Counted from the first letter of the stretch, positions 16,306 to 25,379 are shown. The stretch is 32,407 nt of DNA from Desulfobacteraceae bacterium 4572_35.2 (GCA_002084665.1 NBLY01000060.1:1-32407), one strand, 5' to 3'. The notes: generated by a model not told the origin, from the letters alone. Translations and numbers: made by a program.

Positions 16306-17895
16306 TCATGGCTCCTTCGCCTGTTGAGTAAACGTTTCTATGTCAGATTCTGGACTGATGGCGTGAATCCAAATCAGTAGTGCCGCACGCGTTTGAGCCG
16401 CCTCATTATCGCGTGCGCAGCGGACCACCTCATCGCGTGCTTTACTCTGTGGCATGGCGGTGATAACTGTTTCTTGCGCTGGTGTGGTTATTTGTTGGTG
16501 TCGCTGTTGGCGCGAGCGCAACAGCAATCCTAGGGTAATTCCCCAGCCGACAACGCACAGCGCGCTGATCCACATCCATAAATGTTGCGCTGGCTGGTCG
16601 GTTACGCTGGCCGTGTCGAGTGCTGGTGAAACGGGCGATTCAGCTGGTGCTGGAACAACCGTTGGTGCTTTAGCTGGCCCCGGTTGATCCGAAACGTTGA
16701 TATCGATAGCCGAACTGGCATCACGTTGGCTAGGAAGCACCTGAACGGTAACTTCTTTAGTTCGTTGAGTGCGCCATTTTTTACTGTCAATATCCCACCA
16801 TTTTAATTGTAGTTCAGGCAAGGTGAAAGTTCCCGCCTTGGTTGGTACAACGGCGATCTTTTGCTCCATTATGCCGCGAATTCCTGTTGCCTCTAACTGA
16901 TCCTGACGTATTGTTTGGTCGGGATAGACCTTAAAGCTTTGTGGCGAAATAATAGTTAACTCAGGAAGTTGCGCCGCCGCAAGACCTGTTGCGCTGGTGA
17001 TAATGGTGCGTGTTGCCGGTTCACCAACGGTGAGAGTCGGCGGTGTATGCTGCCAATCATCACCGATAAGAAACTTTTGTGCAGGTAGCCACGGTTGTTG
17101 GCTGGGGATGGTTGGTGGCTCGGTTACGTTAATATCAAGTGCTTGTGAGCGCAGGCGGATCGTTTGCCCCCCTTGGCGGAAATTATCAAAGCGCGAGTTG
17201 AAACGTGAGCGGTTATCTCCCTGTAGTTGACCATTAAAGTGTAGTGGCGGCAAGGTGAGTTGACCAGCATGTTGCGGAAACAGGGCATAGTTGCGTTCGA
17301 TCACGTTATAGCGCCAACTGCCGCGCTCCGTTTCGTAGCGTACATCCTCACCTAACAGGTGAACCGTGGTTTCCACCCCCTCTGGACTGAGGTCACCGAG
17401 ACCTGCTTGCAACAGAGGTTGACGATACAGTAAGCGGATGGTGTAGATCAGTTGTTGTCCTGCCATCACTTCAAGGCTTGAAACCTCTGCTTCAAGAATT
17501 ACCTTGGCTTCAGCTAGATCACTGGGTTTCTGTTCGCGAACTATCAATGCCGTTGGCTTCGAGCAATCTGAGCCACTACACAGCGCGGGGATGATGAGCG
17601 TACCGCTGCGCTGCGGTAAAAGTGTCAGCGTCCACACCTTCGATTTACTGTAATCGCCATTGATAATTTGAACTTGAGAGCTTTGTGATTGGCTAACGAT
17701 CTCAAAATCATCCTTCAGTACTGACAGGTCAGGGTCACTATCAAGGTTGCCCAGCGCAGTAAGTTCAAGGGTCACACTTTCGTTGATACCGATTTGACTA
17801 CGGTCGGTGCGCGAATGTAGTTCGGCGGCATGGAGTGTCGTTGCTGAGATTAAAACAAGCCATAATATTGAGAGAGGTAAGATACGGTTTACCAT
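16306..17895 (-). CDS. batD: BatD, membrane protein of the MoxR-Bat system
   Basis: A 529-residue protein of the BatD (oxygen tolerance) family and last gene of the bat operon. It has a Sec signal peptide (residues 1-24, ILPLSILWLVLISATTLHAA), then beta-rich periplasmic domains beginning with RTDRSQIGINESVTLELT. After a Pro/Ala-rich linker (about residues 405-440) come one membrane helix (MWISALCVVGWGITLGLLL) and a cytoplasmic tail. Its ATG overlaps the natural batB stop (17889-17891). BatD proteins are thought to form a periplasmic complex with the VWA proteins BatA and BatB; the substrate is not known. It is intact. Confidence 0.88.
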   Translation of the reverse strand: MVNRILPLSILWLVLISATTLHAAELHSRTDRSQIGINESVTLELTALGNLDSDPDLSVLKDDFEIVSQSQSSQVQIINGDYSKSKVWTLTLLPQRSGTLIIPALCSGSDCSKPTALIVREQKPSDLAEAKVILEAEVSSLEVMAGQQLIYTIRLLYRQPLLQAGLGDLSPEGVETTVHLLGEDVRYETERGSWRYNVIERNYALFPQHAGQLTLPPLHFNGQLQGDNRSRFNSRFDNFRQGGQTIRLRSQALDINVTEPPTIPSQQPWLPAQKFLIGDDWQHTPPTLTVGEPATRTIITSATGLAAAQLPELTIISPQSFKVYPDQTIRQDQLEATGIRGIMEQKIAVVPTKAGTFTLPELQLKWWDIDSKKWRTQRTKEVTVQVLPSQRDASSAIDINVSDQPGPAKAPTVVPAPAESPVSPALDTASVTDQPAQHLWMWISALCVVGWGITLGLLLRSRQQRHQQITTPAQETVITAMPQSKARDEVVRCARDNEAAQTRAALLIWIHAISPESDIETFTQQAKEP

Positions 17896-18024
17896 GTTTT
17901 ATCCCCTGAATTTCGATGTTGCCGTTGATTGTACTGATATTGAAATTTGCGCCGTAACAGTTCGCCCGGATCATCGGGAATGCGTTGCAACCATTGTTTT
18001 TGTTGCCAGTCCTCGACCTCCTCT

Positions 18025-18130
18025 TCATCGGTGGCGGTTGAGTTGATCTGCTCCTGTTGCTCCTGTTGCTCCTGTTGTCATCGGTGGCGGTTGAGTTGAT
18101 CTGCTCCTGTTGCTCCTGTTGCTCCTGTTG
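18025..18130 (-). repeat. 53-bp perfect tandem duplication in batB
   Basis: Bases 18025-18077 recur exactly at 18078-18130. Because 53 is not a multiple of three, the copy shifts the reading frame and separates the QQE tract from the true C-terminus of BatB. Confidence 0.9.
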
Positions 18131-19400
18131 ATCCTGTTGCTCCTGTTGCTCCTGTTGCTCCTGTTGATCCTGTTGATCCTGTTGCTCCTGTTGCTCCTGT
18201 TGATCCTGTTGATCCTGTTGATCCTGTTGATCCTGTTGATCCTGTTGATCTTGTTGATCTTGTTGATCTTGTTGATCTTGTTGATCTTGTTGATCTTGCG
18301 TTGAGCCATAGTTGATCCCATTCAAGCGCTTGAGCAGGCTGAGGCACTAGCAACACCAAGCATAGTATCAATAACCAGCCACGGCGAAAAGCCAATGCGG
18401 CGATAAATGCCAGCGGCCATAATAGCCACGGCCCCTCTTCACGCCACTGTTCGCCAAGGCGTTGATTTGCTTCATCCTGTAGTGGGTCGGGATGGTCTAA
18501 ATCTTTTAGCACCGCATTGAGGTCGCTATCGTCAATTGCTAGCTGGTGGTAATGGCCGCCGCCCGCTTGAGCGAGTTCGAGCAGGCGGTTACTCTCAAGG
18601 CGCGGTAAAACCATCTGGCCGCTGCGATCTTTTATGAAGCCCCCCTGTGGTTGCGGGATCGGTGCGCCATCAGTAGTACCAATGCCGAGTACTGACAATT
18701 TATAGCCGTTATTTTGTAGCGCACTGGCAGCCTTTAAAGCACGTTGTGGTGTGTCCTCATCAGTGATGAGTAGCAATGTGCCGTGTGGTTGGCTCGCTTG
18801 TTTAAGCAGTTGTTCACCGAGGGCAATCGCTTGCGTTAGATCACTTCCTTGGGCTGGCATCATGGTTGGATCGAGGCTAGCCAGTAGAGCAATAATGGTT
18901 TTGCTGTCATCGGTAAGGGGGACAACGGTAAACGGTTCAGCGGCAAATACGATCAGTGCCGTTTGCCCCTCTTTTCGCTGGCGTAGCAGGTCGGTGACCT
19001 TTAAGCGCGCTTGTACTAAACGGTTCGGTTTAAGATCGGTGGCTAACATCGATTGTGATAGGTCGAGCAAAATAACCAGCGCCGATTGTTGTTTAAATAA
19101 TGGTTGTGGTTGGCGTTGCCACGTGGGGCCAGCGAGGGCGACTATGGCAAGAATGCCGCCTGTTAGTATTAAACCACGCAGCCATGATTGTGAATGGTCT
19201 GGCTCAGTTGCGTTATCGTTCTGATTGCTGATGAGGATATGTGGCAACAGTTGTGGATCGCACAGGGTTTGCCAGTTTGATGCCACACTCACCCGTTTTT
19301 TCCACCACCATACGGCGAGAACCAACAGTGGTAATAGCCACAGCCAATGGGGGCGTAAGAGATGAAAATTGGCCCATATTGTTAATAATAACTCTTTCAT
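18078..19400 (-). pseudogene. batB: BatB-type VWA protein, TPR part missing
   Basis: This open frame of 440 codons encodes an inner-membrane von Willebrand factor A protein up to about residue 365, then an out-of-frame repeat tail. Visible are an N-terminal helix ([14 protein letters not shown]), a second helix before the VWA domain ([18 protein letters not shown]), the metal-ion-dependent adhesion site [13 protein letters not shown] near residues 110-122, and two later helices ([26 protein letters not shown]). In homologues ALEWDQLWL is followed by TPR repeats and then a Gln-rich tract. Here the TPR domain is absent and the minisatellite starts directly, two bases out of frame. The start overlaps batA by 4 bp. 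Confidence 0.82.
18103..18298 (-). repeat. 9-bp minisatellite, about 22 units, coding for QQD/QQE
   Basis: Units of GATCTTGTT, GATCCTGTT or GCTCCTGTT (plus-strand view) follow one another without interruption. The frame joined to the BatB C-terminus reads them as Gln-Gln-Asp or Gln-Gln-Glu. The variants are ordered: GATCTTGTT at the upstream (batB 5') end, then GATCCTGTT, then mixtures with GCTCCTGTT. Length change by whole units would keep the frame. Confidence 0.92.
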
Positions 19401-20386
19401 GGCCGCCTCCGTATTATTCGACTACCAAGCAATATTCCACACAAAATCAATGCCGCACCGAGGGGCCAAAAATAGAGGGCGCTGATAGGGCGGTAGATTT
19501 TCTTCTCTTTTTCGACAGGTTCCATGCTGTCGAGTTGATGGTATATCTGTGTCATTTCCTGGCTGTCGTGGGCGCGGAAGTATTGGCCGCCAGTGGTTTC
19601 GGCTAAATAAGTGAGCATTGTTTCGTCGAGATCGGCTGATGGGTTAACGGTGCGTTTAAAGATAAACGAACCCACCTCCATCGAATCTGCTCCAATACCG
19701 ATGGTGTAAATTTTGAGCCCCACTTGTTGGGCTAATTCGGCTGCTTTTTCGGGTGTGATGGTTCCAGCGGTATTGGCGCCATCGCTGAGGAGGATCAACA
19801 CTTTTTGGTTGTCGGGTTGTTTTTTTAACCGTTTGATGGCCAAACCGATGGCATCACCAATCGCAGTTTGTTTACCCGCTAAACCGATCACCGCTTCATC
19901 TAATAGTTGAATGACGGTGATATGGTCAAAGGTCAGCGGTACTTGAATGTATGGTTTGTCACCAAAGAGGATCAAGCCGAGTCGATCACCTTGGCGGCGT
20001 TCAATGAATGTTGTTGCCACCGCTTTTAAGGCGGTGAGGCGATCAACTTTATCACCGTTGATCTCAAAATCTTGCGCTTGCATACTGGCCGACAGATCAA
20101 CAGCCAGCATCAGATCGCGGCCGCTAACTGGAAGTTCGACTGGTTGCCCTAACCATTGCGGGCGAGCACAGGCGATTACCAGTAGCAGCCAGCATAGAAT
20201 CGCCAAAATTAGCCGCCAGCGCTGTTTGGCTGGGGCGGGTTGACCTGTTTTGGCTAGCGCAAATGGGGTTAACGAGGGCACCCATAGCGCGGAGTCTTCG
20301 CGTTGATCAACTTTAGCTGTTAAGCGATAAACCAAATAGGGCAACGGTAATAGGATAAAGGCCCACGGCCAAGCAAACTGAATCAT
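19397..20386 (-). CDS. batA: BatA-type VWA membrane protein
   Basis: A 329-residue inner-membrane protein with the BatA layout: N-terminal helix ([19 protein letters not shown]), a second helix ([16 protein letters not shown]), a VWA domain with the MIDAS motif [14 protein letters not shown] near residues 90-105 and [13 protein letters not shown] further on, and a C-terminal helix ([18 protein letters not shown]). The conserved TGGQYFRA segment before the last helix is present. It is intact and overlaps both neighbours by 4 bp (ATGA type), showing tight translational coupling. BatA and BatB are thought to interact with each other and with the MoxR ATPase. Confidence 0.92.
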   Translation of the reverse strand: MIQFAWPWAFILLPLPYLVYRLTAKVDQREDSALWVPSLTPFALAKTGQPAPAKQRWRLILAILCWLLLVIACARPQWLGQPVELPVSGRDLMLAVDLSASMQAQDFEINGDKVDRLTALKAVATTFIERRQGDRLGLILFGDKPYIQVPLTFDHITVIQLLDEAVIGLAGKQTAIGDAIGLAIKRLKKQPDNQKVLILLSDGANTAGTITPEKAAELAQQVGLKIYTIGIGADSMEVGSFIFKRTVNPSADLDETMLTYLAETTGGQYFRAHDSQEMTQIYHQLDSMEPVEKEKKIYRPISALYFWPLGAALILCGILLGSRIIRRRP

Positions 20387-20910
20387 GCTGACCTCCGCTG
20401 TTTAGGCGGTAGAGGGAGTTCTTTGATCCACCGTCGGCAGAGGGTGAAAAGTGCGATTGTATCAATCTCAGGAATATCTCTTTGGTATGGGCCACAACTG
20501 AGGCATTGGCCAGCCCCCTCACTGAATGGATGGTTGTTTGGCGATGCTTTTTTATGGAACGGCTGATCGAGAAAAGTCAGCCAAGCTTGGCCCTCTAACC
20601 CTGCACAGGGTTGCTGATAATGGAGAATCGCCATGTGACGCAGCAGTTGCGATAGCCGTTGAATCAGTTGATGATGATCGTCTTGCGTCGCCATATCGGC
20701 TTCAATCGTTGCTAACTGCTGCAAGCCTAAGCGGCGATAACCGCGTTGCCGATAGCGGCGGATGGCTAAGATAGTTACCGCGCTTACAATGATGGCGAGG
20801 GCGACAACTATCCACCAGCCTAGGGCCAGTGGCCACCACGATACAGGGTCGGGGAGATGGATGTCGCGTAATATCAAAGAGGGTTGTTTGATTGGATTCA
20901 TGTCATTCAC
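20383..20910 (-). CDS. DUF4381 membrane protein of the bat operon
   Basis: A 175-residue protein with the DUF4381 pattern: LRDIHLPDPVSWWPLALGWW, then a membrane helix (IVVALAIIVSAVTILAI), and a cytoplasmic helical region with HQLIQRLSQLLRHMAIL and GQAWLTFLD. It always sits between the DUF58 gene and the first VWA gene in gammaproteobacterial bat operons, as here, with 4-bp overlaps on both sides. The function is not established. Confidence 0.88.
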   Translation of the reverse strand: MNDMNPIKQPSLILRDIHLPDPVSWWPLALGWWIVVALAIIVSAVTILAIRRYRQRGYRRLGLQQLATIEADMATQDDHHQLIQRLSQLLRHMAILHYQQPCAGLEGQAWLTFLDQPFHKKASPNNHPFSEGAGQCLSCGPYQRDIPEIDTIALFTLCRRWIKELPLPPKQRRSA

Positions 20911-21854
20911 TTATTGCGCTGACTTTGGTGACCGAGACAGTCGTGGGCGGCATCGGTGGTGGCACACAGGCTGAAATGTGCGCCGTGGCGGAGGCAAAAC
21001 TGCTCAATTCGTTGGCGATGCGTTAAAAACTGTTGTTCGTATTGCTGCCGTATCGCTGGCGAGGCGGTGTCAAAGTGAAACGGCTGGCGACCATCTGATA
21101 TGGGGTAGCTTCCCGCTGGTGGCAGCCGTGTTTCAAGGGGGTCGTAGCAAAAAATCAGGGTTAAATCGTTGTGCCGTTTAAGTAGTGCTAGCTGTTTTTC
21201 CACCGCGTCATCCCATTGGGCAAAATCACTAATCAGGGTCACCAAGCTACCCGGTCGCACCACACGGCGCAAGCGAGTTAGGGTTTGAAATAATCGTTGT
21301 TGTGGTTCAAAAGGGTGTTGCAGTGGCCGCTGCCATACTGGGTCGTTAACCATCTGGCGTAACAGATTGAGTACACCACGTTTACCAGATTGCGGGCGCA
21401 GCTCGGTGTGACGCTCTTCTGAAAAAATAAACGCACCGAGGCGATCACCCTGTTGCAGGGTTTGCCAGCCGATCAGTGCCGCAAGTTGTGATGCTTGCAC
21501 TGCCTTAAATTGACCACGAGTGGCAAAAAACATCGGTCGACGGTAGTCAATAGCCACCAATACCGGACGTTCGCGCTCCTCTTGAAATAGCTTGGTGTGT
21601 GGCTTACCAGTGCGTGCCGTAACGCGCCAATCGATGGTACGCACATCGTCACCTGCTTGATAACCACGCACTTCGGCAAACTCCATGCCACGACCGCGAA
21701 AGTTGGAGCGATAGCCACCATCCTGAGCGGCGAGGATGCGACCACGAGGTGGTTGCCCCTTTGCACCTTGCTGACGTAATGCCATTAAAGAGGTGAGATC
21801 AATACGAACAGCGGAGGCTGTTGACTCACTTTGTTTGTTTGCTAAAAAAGCCAT
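20907..21854 (-). CDS. DUF58 domain protein
   Basis: A 315-residue cytoplasmic protein with the DUF58 signature GMEFAEVRGYQAGDDVRTID, then WRVTARTGKPHTKLFQEERE (about residues 55-95), followed by a VWA-like region (VLVAIDYRRPMFFATRG; LVTLISDFAQWDD). DUF58 proteins are constant partners of MoxR ATPases. The ATG shares one base with the moxR stop (TAATG) and the end overlaps the DUF4381 gene by 4 bp. It is intact. Confidence 0.92.
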   Translation of the reverse strand: MAFLANKQSESTASAVRIDLTSLMALRQQGAKGQPPRGRILAAQDGGYRSNFRGRGMEFAEVRGYQAGDDVRTIDWRVTARTGKPHTKLFQEERERPVLVAIDYRRPMFFATRGQFKAVQASQLAALIGWQTLQQGDRLGAFIFSEERHTELRPQSGKRGVLNLLRQMVNDPVWQRPLQHPFEPQQRLFQTLTRLRRVVRPGSLVTLISDFAQWDDAVEKQLALLKRHNDLTLIFCYDPLETRLPPAGSYPISDGRQPFHFDTASPAIRQQYEQQFLTHRQRIEQFCLRHGAHFSLCATTDAAHDCLGHQSQRNK

Positions 21855-22831
21855 TATGGGATTGGAATCCGTTGCAGTAGTTCGTTAATCAGATGGTCAA
21901 CGGTGATCCCTTCGGCCTCAGCTTCGTAAGTGAGGAGTACGCGGTGGCGTAATACATCGAAGGCCACGTTTTTAATGTCCTCTGGCGCGACATAGTCACG
22001 CCCATGCAACCAGGCGCGACTGCGAGCGCAGCGATCGAGAGCGATGGTAGCACGCGGACTACCACCGTATTGAATCCAGCCAGCTAGATCATCGCCAAAG
22101 CGTTGTGGTTGGCGGGTGGCTAAAATGATCTGCAACAGGTAATCTTCTAAATTGTCAGCCATGTAGGTGTTTAATACCACTTCACGCGCAGTTTTGAGTT
22201 GCGCCGAACTGATCGGTTTAATCGGTGCTACATTGGTTGACGGTTGCTTAATGGTCGAGGCTTCACGGCGAGCGAGGCGTAAAATTTCGCGCTCCGCTTC
22301 TTCTGCGGGGTAGCTGATGGCGACGTGAAGTAAAAAACGATCCAATTGAGCTTCCGGTAACGGGTAGGTTCCCTCCTGCTCAATGGGGTTTTGGGTTGCC
22401 ATGACTAAAAATGGATCTTGTAGTGGATAGGTAGTTTGGCCGACGGTGATCTGCCGCTCAGCCATCGCTTCAAGCAGTGCCGATTGCACTTTAGCTGGGG
22501 CACGATTGATCTCATCGGCTAATACCAGATTGTGAAATAGTGGCCCCTGCTGGAACTCAAACACCCCTTGCTGCGGGCGGTAGATCTCGGTGCCAGTTAA
22601 ATCAGCAGGGAGCAGGTCGGGGGTGAATTGAACACGATGAAAGCTACCTTCAAGGTGGTCACCGAGGAGGCGAATGGCGCGTGTTTTGGCCAAGCCGGGA
22701 GCACCTTCAACAAGCAGGTGGCCATCGGCTAGTAGAGCAATAAGGAGGCGCTCAATCAATTGCGGTTGGCCGATAATCTGTTGACTGAGGGTATGGGATA
22801 ATTGAACAAATTGACTTTGGATCGTTTCCAT
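21854..22831 (-). CDS. moxR: MoxR-family AAA+ ATPase
   Basis: A 325-residue AAA+ ATPase of the MoxR family, first gene of the six-gene bat operon. Walker A is LVEGAPGLAKTRAI (about residues 37-50), Walker B NLVLADEINRAPAKVQSALL (about 101-120), sensor 1 MATQNPIEQEGTYPLPEAQL, and the arginine-finger region DRFLLH. MoxR ATPases are thought to act as chaperones that insert cofactors or assemble complexes together with VWA partners. The start ATG 22831 is preceded by a modest purine-rich site; a MITE-like element lies about 110 bp upstream. Confidence 0.93.
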   Translation of the reverse strand: METIQSQFVQLSHTLSQQIIGQPQLIERLLIALLADGHLLVEGAPGLAKTRAIRLLGDHLEGSFHRVQFTPDLLPADLTGTEIYRPQQGVFEFQQGPLFHNLVLADEINRAPAKVQSALLEAMAERQITVGQTTYPLQDPFLVMATQNPIEQEGTYPLPEAQLDRFLLHVAISYPAEEAEREILRLARREASTIKQPSTNVAPIKPISSAQLKTAREVVLNTYMADNLEDYLLQIILATRQPQRFGDDLAGWIQYGGSPRATIALDRCARSRAWLHGRDYVAPEDIKNVAFDVLRHRVLLTYEAEAEGITVDHLINELLQRIPIP

Positions 22832-22942
22832 AGCTGCTCTAAATCCTTAATGGTTATCGTGAGTAACAGATGTTAGATTGTATTTGCGATATATTTTTAC
22901 ACCTATGGCTTTTAAAAAAAAGGTGTAAATGCACAGTTTTTC

Positions 22943-23096
22943 CTAGGAGGCTGTCGGTCTTGGCGAATTGTAGCGATCAGATGATTTCGCAGTAGATTCT
23001 TGGCGAATAGTGCGCCTATTTGTCGAAAATGTGAGGGAATATGCACCGATCAGATGATTTCGCAGTAGATTCTTGCTAAGCTCGACAGTCTCCTAG
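22943..23096. mobile_element. MITE-like palindromic element (about 154 bp)
   Basis: The element begins CTAGGAGGCTGTCGGTCTTG and ends CTAAGCTCGACAGTCTCCTAG, which are imperfect inverted ends of about 24 bp. Inside, 29 bases (22974-23002) recur exactly at 23047-23075. There is no coding capacity. The shape fits a non-autonomous insertion-sequence derivative between moxR and queF; I cannot name the parent element. Confidence 0.55.
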
Positions 23097-23147
23097 CAGT
23101 TTAAAAAAAATAGCAACGTGCTATGGTAGCCCAAAGAGACCGTTAAA

Positions 23148-23183
23148 TTTCGCAGTTAGATTCTTGCTAAGTCCGACAGTCTT
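23148..23183. repeat. Partial third copy of the element's right end
   Basis: TTTCGCAGTTAGATTCTTGC followed by TAAGTCCGACAGTCT closely matches 23059-23093 of the neighbouring element, with one extra T and small differences. It suggests nested or repeated insertions of the same element. Confidence 0.55.
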
Positions 23184-23255
23184 CTGGTCACAATGTAGAT
23201 TTTAAATAATAACAATTCGTAAGCACAATGAAGATAGACGAGAAAAGGCTGAGCA

Positions 23256-23597
23256 ATGACCAATCACCCAAGTGAAATCCCCCTCGGCAAGCAAAGTGAG
23301 TATCCGCAAAATTATGATGCCAGCTTGCTCTTTCCGGTACCAAGGCAGATAAAGCGCGATGAACTACATATTTTTGGCGACTTGCCATTTTGTGGTGAAG
23401 ATGTGTGGAATGGCTACGAGTTGTCGTGGTTGAACTTACGCGGCAAACCCGTGGTGGCATTGGGCCGCTTTCGTATCCCTTGTGTTTCGGAATTTCTGAT
23501 TGAATCGAAGTTGCGGTGGAATTATTTGCTGTCGACGATATTCAACAGTGGCAAGTGGAATGTTTATCGGGTTGTTGCCTTGATGAGCTTGATATAG
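23256..23597 (+). pseudogene. queF: QueF N-terminal fragment
   Basis: The first about 84 residues match the N-terminal half of long-form QueF, the NADPH-dependent 7-cyano-7-deazaguanine reductase of queuosine synthesis: LGKQSEYPQNYDASLLFPVP, then LPFCGEDVWNGYELSWLNLRGKP and SEFLIESK. After LIESK (about 23507) the frame leaves the family sequence. About 45 residues that should follow (SFKLYLNS... in E. coli) are missing, and the rest continues in another frame. Confidence 0.88.
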
Positions 23598-23980
23598 ATG
23601 TTGAGCACTATCAACTTAAGGCTGAGCTCCTTGATGGTGCCGCCGATTCTAGCTCGGTGGTGAGCGAATCCGTTCATAGTCATCTGCTCAAAAGTAATTG
23701 TCTGATCACGTCTCAGCCCGACTGGGCTAGTGTGTGGATCGATTATCAGGGCGCTAAGATCGATAGGAAAATCCTGCTTAGTTATTTGATCTCATTTCGC
23801 CAACACAATGAATTTCACGAGCAATGTGTCGAGCGGATCTTTACCGATCTGATCCGTTACTGTCAGCCCGAGAAGTTGACCGTTTATGCCCGTTATACCC
23901 GCCGTGGCGGTTTAGATATCAACCCATGGCGTAGCACCCATTTGAGCGCAGCACCAAGCTGGCGTTTAAGTCGTCAGTAG
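23516..23980 (+). pseudogene. queF: QueF C-terminal fragment
   Basis: This frame carries the catalytic half of QueF: VELFAVDDIQQWQVE, then HSHLLKSNCLITSQPDWASV with the nucleophilic Cys at codon 23699, FRQHNEFHEQCVERIFTDLI, and YARYTRRGGLDINPWRS with the NADPH-binding region. All key residues seen are kept, so the lesion is only the internal deletion and frame change near 23508. The intact gene would encode about 280 residues. Confidence 0.88.
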
Positions 23981-24011
23981 TATTTTAAAGAAACAATAAA
24001 GGAGAACTTCT

Positions 24012-24482
24012 GTGAAGGATTCACTTAATATAGATACCGCCAATGTCGATTTGAGCGGCGAGAGCGATTGGACCTCTTTTGATGCACCAGCCTTAGTTGG
24101 CGCATCGCTACGTTTTGTTTCTGGTGAGCCAGAAGGTGACCGTTATCGTGTCCGTTATTATAAAAATGGCCAGCAAGAACTGCGTGCGCGTATCTGGTTT
24201 GGCCCTGAAACCGAAGGACCTCCTGGCCATTCACATGGTGGCGCGATGGCAGCGGTGCTCGATGAGGTGTTGGGCCTTGCGGCGTGGACCGCGGGTTATG
24301 CCATTGTGGTCGGTAATCTAAATATAAGTTTCCGTAATTTGCTTCCCCTCGGTGCGGTTGTTACCGTTGAAAGTACAGTGGTTTCAGCACAGGGGCGTAA
24401 AGTGATGGTGCATGGAAAAATTTGTCAGGGGGATACGGTTTTTGCTTCGGCAGAGTGTCTGTGTATCACTATCCCTCAGTAG
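24012..24482 (+). CDS. PaaI-type hotdog thioesterase
   Basis: A 156-residue cytoplasmic hotdog-fold protein of the PaaI/acyl-CoA thioesterase group. The catalytic segment GPPGHSHGGAMAAVLDEVLG (about residues 72-91) carries the HGG motif, followed by the strand VVGNLNISFRNLLPLGAVVT typical of the fold. The GTG start at 24012 is preceded by AAAGGAGAAC at ideal spacing. It lies 31 bp after queF on the same strand and ends 13 bp before the convergent DNA ligase gene. The acyl substrate is unknown; a broken acyl-CoA synthetase lies 4 kb away. Confidence 0.85.
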   Translation: MKDSLNIDTANVDLSGESDWTSFDAPALVGASLRFVSGEPEGDRYRVRYYKNGQQELRARIWFGPETEGPPGHSHGGAMAAVLDEVLGLAAWTAGYAIVVGNLNISFRNLLPLGAVVTVESTVVSAQGRKVMVHGKICQGDTVFASAECLCITIPQ

Positions 24483-24495
24483 CGTTGAAGTTATG

Positions 24496-25350
24496 CTATA
24501 GCCCGTTGTCACTGCGGATGCGTAAAAACACTGGGAATTTTGGAATTCCAGAAGAGTATAAACCATTATATTTGAAGGTGATGGTGGCGCCGATTGGTGG
24601 CGGGTTGTCGCGCTCATTACGACTAAATCCGGTGCCGATTTTAAATAATGTGCCATCAGCCTTTTGTACCACTAACGCTCCGAGCCGTCCTGTGTTTTGC
24701 CCTTGTCCGCCAAGGTGGGAGATGATGATTGCTTCATCATCTTGATACGGTTTGATTTTGCAGATTGAGCCACTGCGCCCTGCGCTGTAATAGGCGTTTG
24801 GGTCACGAACGATGAGGCCCTCCCCGCCAAGTTGGCTGATTCGATGTTGTTGCTGTTGCAACTGGTCGGTGCTAGTGATGGGGATCTGTTTAATGACAAA
24901 GGCGTAGGGTGATGGGTGATTTTGAAACCATTCTTCGGCGAAAGCAATCCGCTCGCGGAAGTTTTTGTCACGATGAGGCACATCGAAAATTGCAAATTTA
25001 AGCTCAAGCCAACCAGCGTGTGGTTGGTGGCGTAAAACCGTAGCAGCGGTGCGCTCAAAAGTCCCCCGTCCGCCCCATAGCTCTCCCTCTAGGGCAAAGT
25101 GTGGAAGTTGTTGAGTGAATAGTGCTGGCGGGTGGAAAAGGTGACCATTCTTTGACCACAATTTTTCTCCATCCCAGTAGCCGCGAACACCATCAAGTTT
25201 CTCACTCATCCACCAGCCGATAACAGTTTGATTTTGGTTGTAGCTTTTCGCTAACATCGGTTGGTGAGCGAAGCCAGGCAGTGGTAGCATTGCTAGTAAA
25301 ATCAAAACAAACAGAGACGTAGTTTTAACTGGTGTAATGAAGAAAGACAT
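24496..25350 (-). CDS. Secreted/periplasmic ATP-dependent DNA ligase
   Basis: The best start is ATG 25350, giving 284 residues with a clear Sec signal peptide (FVLILLAMLPLPGFA, cleavage near residue 28); a TTG at 25392 would add 14 residues and hide it. Nucleotidyltransferase motif I is SEKLDGVRGYWDG with the adenylated Lys near residue 51, motif III LKFAIFDVP, motif IV GGEGLIVRDP, and motif V KIKPYQDDEA, followed by a small OB domain. This matches the minimal periplasmic ligases of Vibrio, Haemophilus and Neisseria, which lack extra DNA-binding domains and may act on incoming DNA. It lies 30 bp after the sensor kinase fragment on the same strand. Confidence 0.9.
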   Translation of the reverse strand: MSFFITPVKTTSLFVLILLAMLPLPGFAHQPMLAKSYNQNQTVIGWWMSEKLDGVRGYWDGEKLWSKNGHLFHPPALFTQQLPHFALEGELWGGRGTFERTAATVLRHQPHAGWLELKFAIFDVPHRDKNFRERIAFAEEWFQNHPSPYAFVIKQIPITSTDQLQQQQHRISQLGGEGLIVRDPNAYYSAGRSGSICKIKPYQDDEAIIISHLGGQGQNTGRLGALVVQKADGTLFKIGTGFSRNERDNPPPIGATITFKYNGLYSSGIPKFPVFLRIRSDNGL

Positions 25351-25379
25351 GAGTTTTTCTGTGGCCTTAATAGATTGTA

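Larger units (their letters stand above)
17889..18298 (-). pseudogene. BatB C-terminal fragment, out of frame with the VWA part
   Basis: The frame ending at TAA 17889-17891 gives a Gln/Asp/Glu-rich tract followed by EEEVEDWQQKQWLQRIPDDP, then GELLRRKFQYQY. This is the characteristic C-terminus of VWA-TPR proteins of the bat operon. It is separated from the VWA part (18078-19400) by two frame changes: the 53-bp duplication at 18025-18130 and a junction near 18299 where the TPR domain should be. Confidence 0.8.

Noticed and set aside
18110-18304. Leucine/isoleucine-only frame on the + strand and Arg-Ser-Thr / Asn-Arg-Ile frames on the minus strand
   Set aside because: All are alternative-frame readings of the 9-bp batB minisatellite, with no ribosome sites or family similarity.
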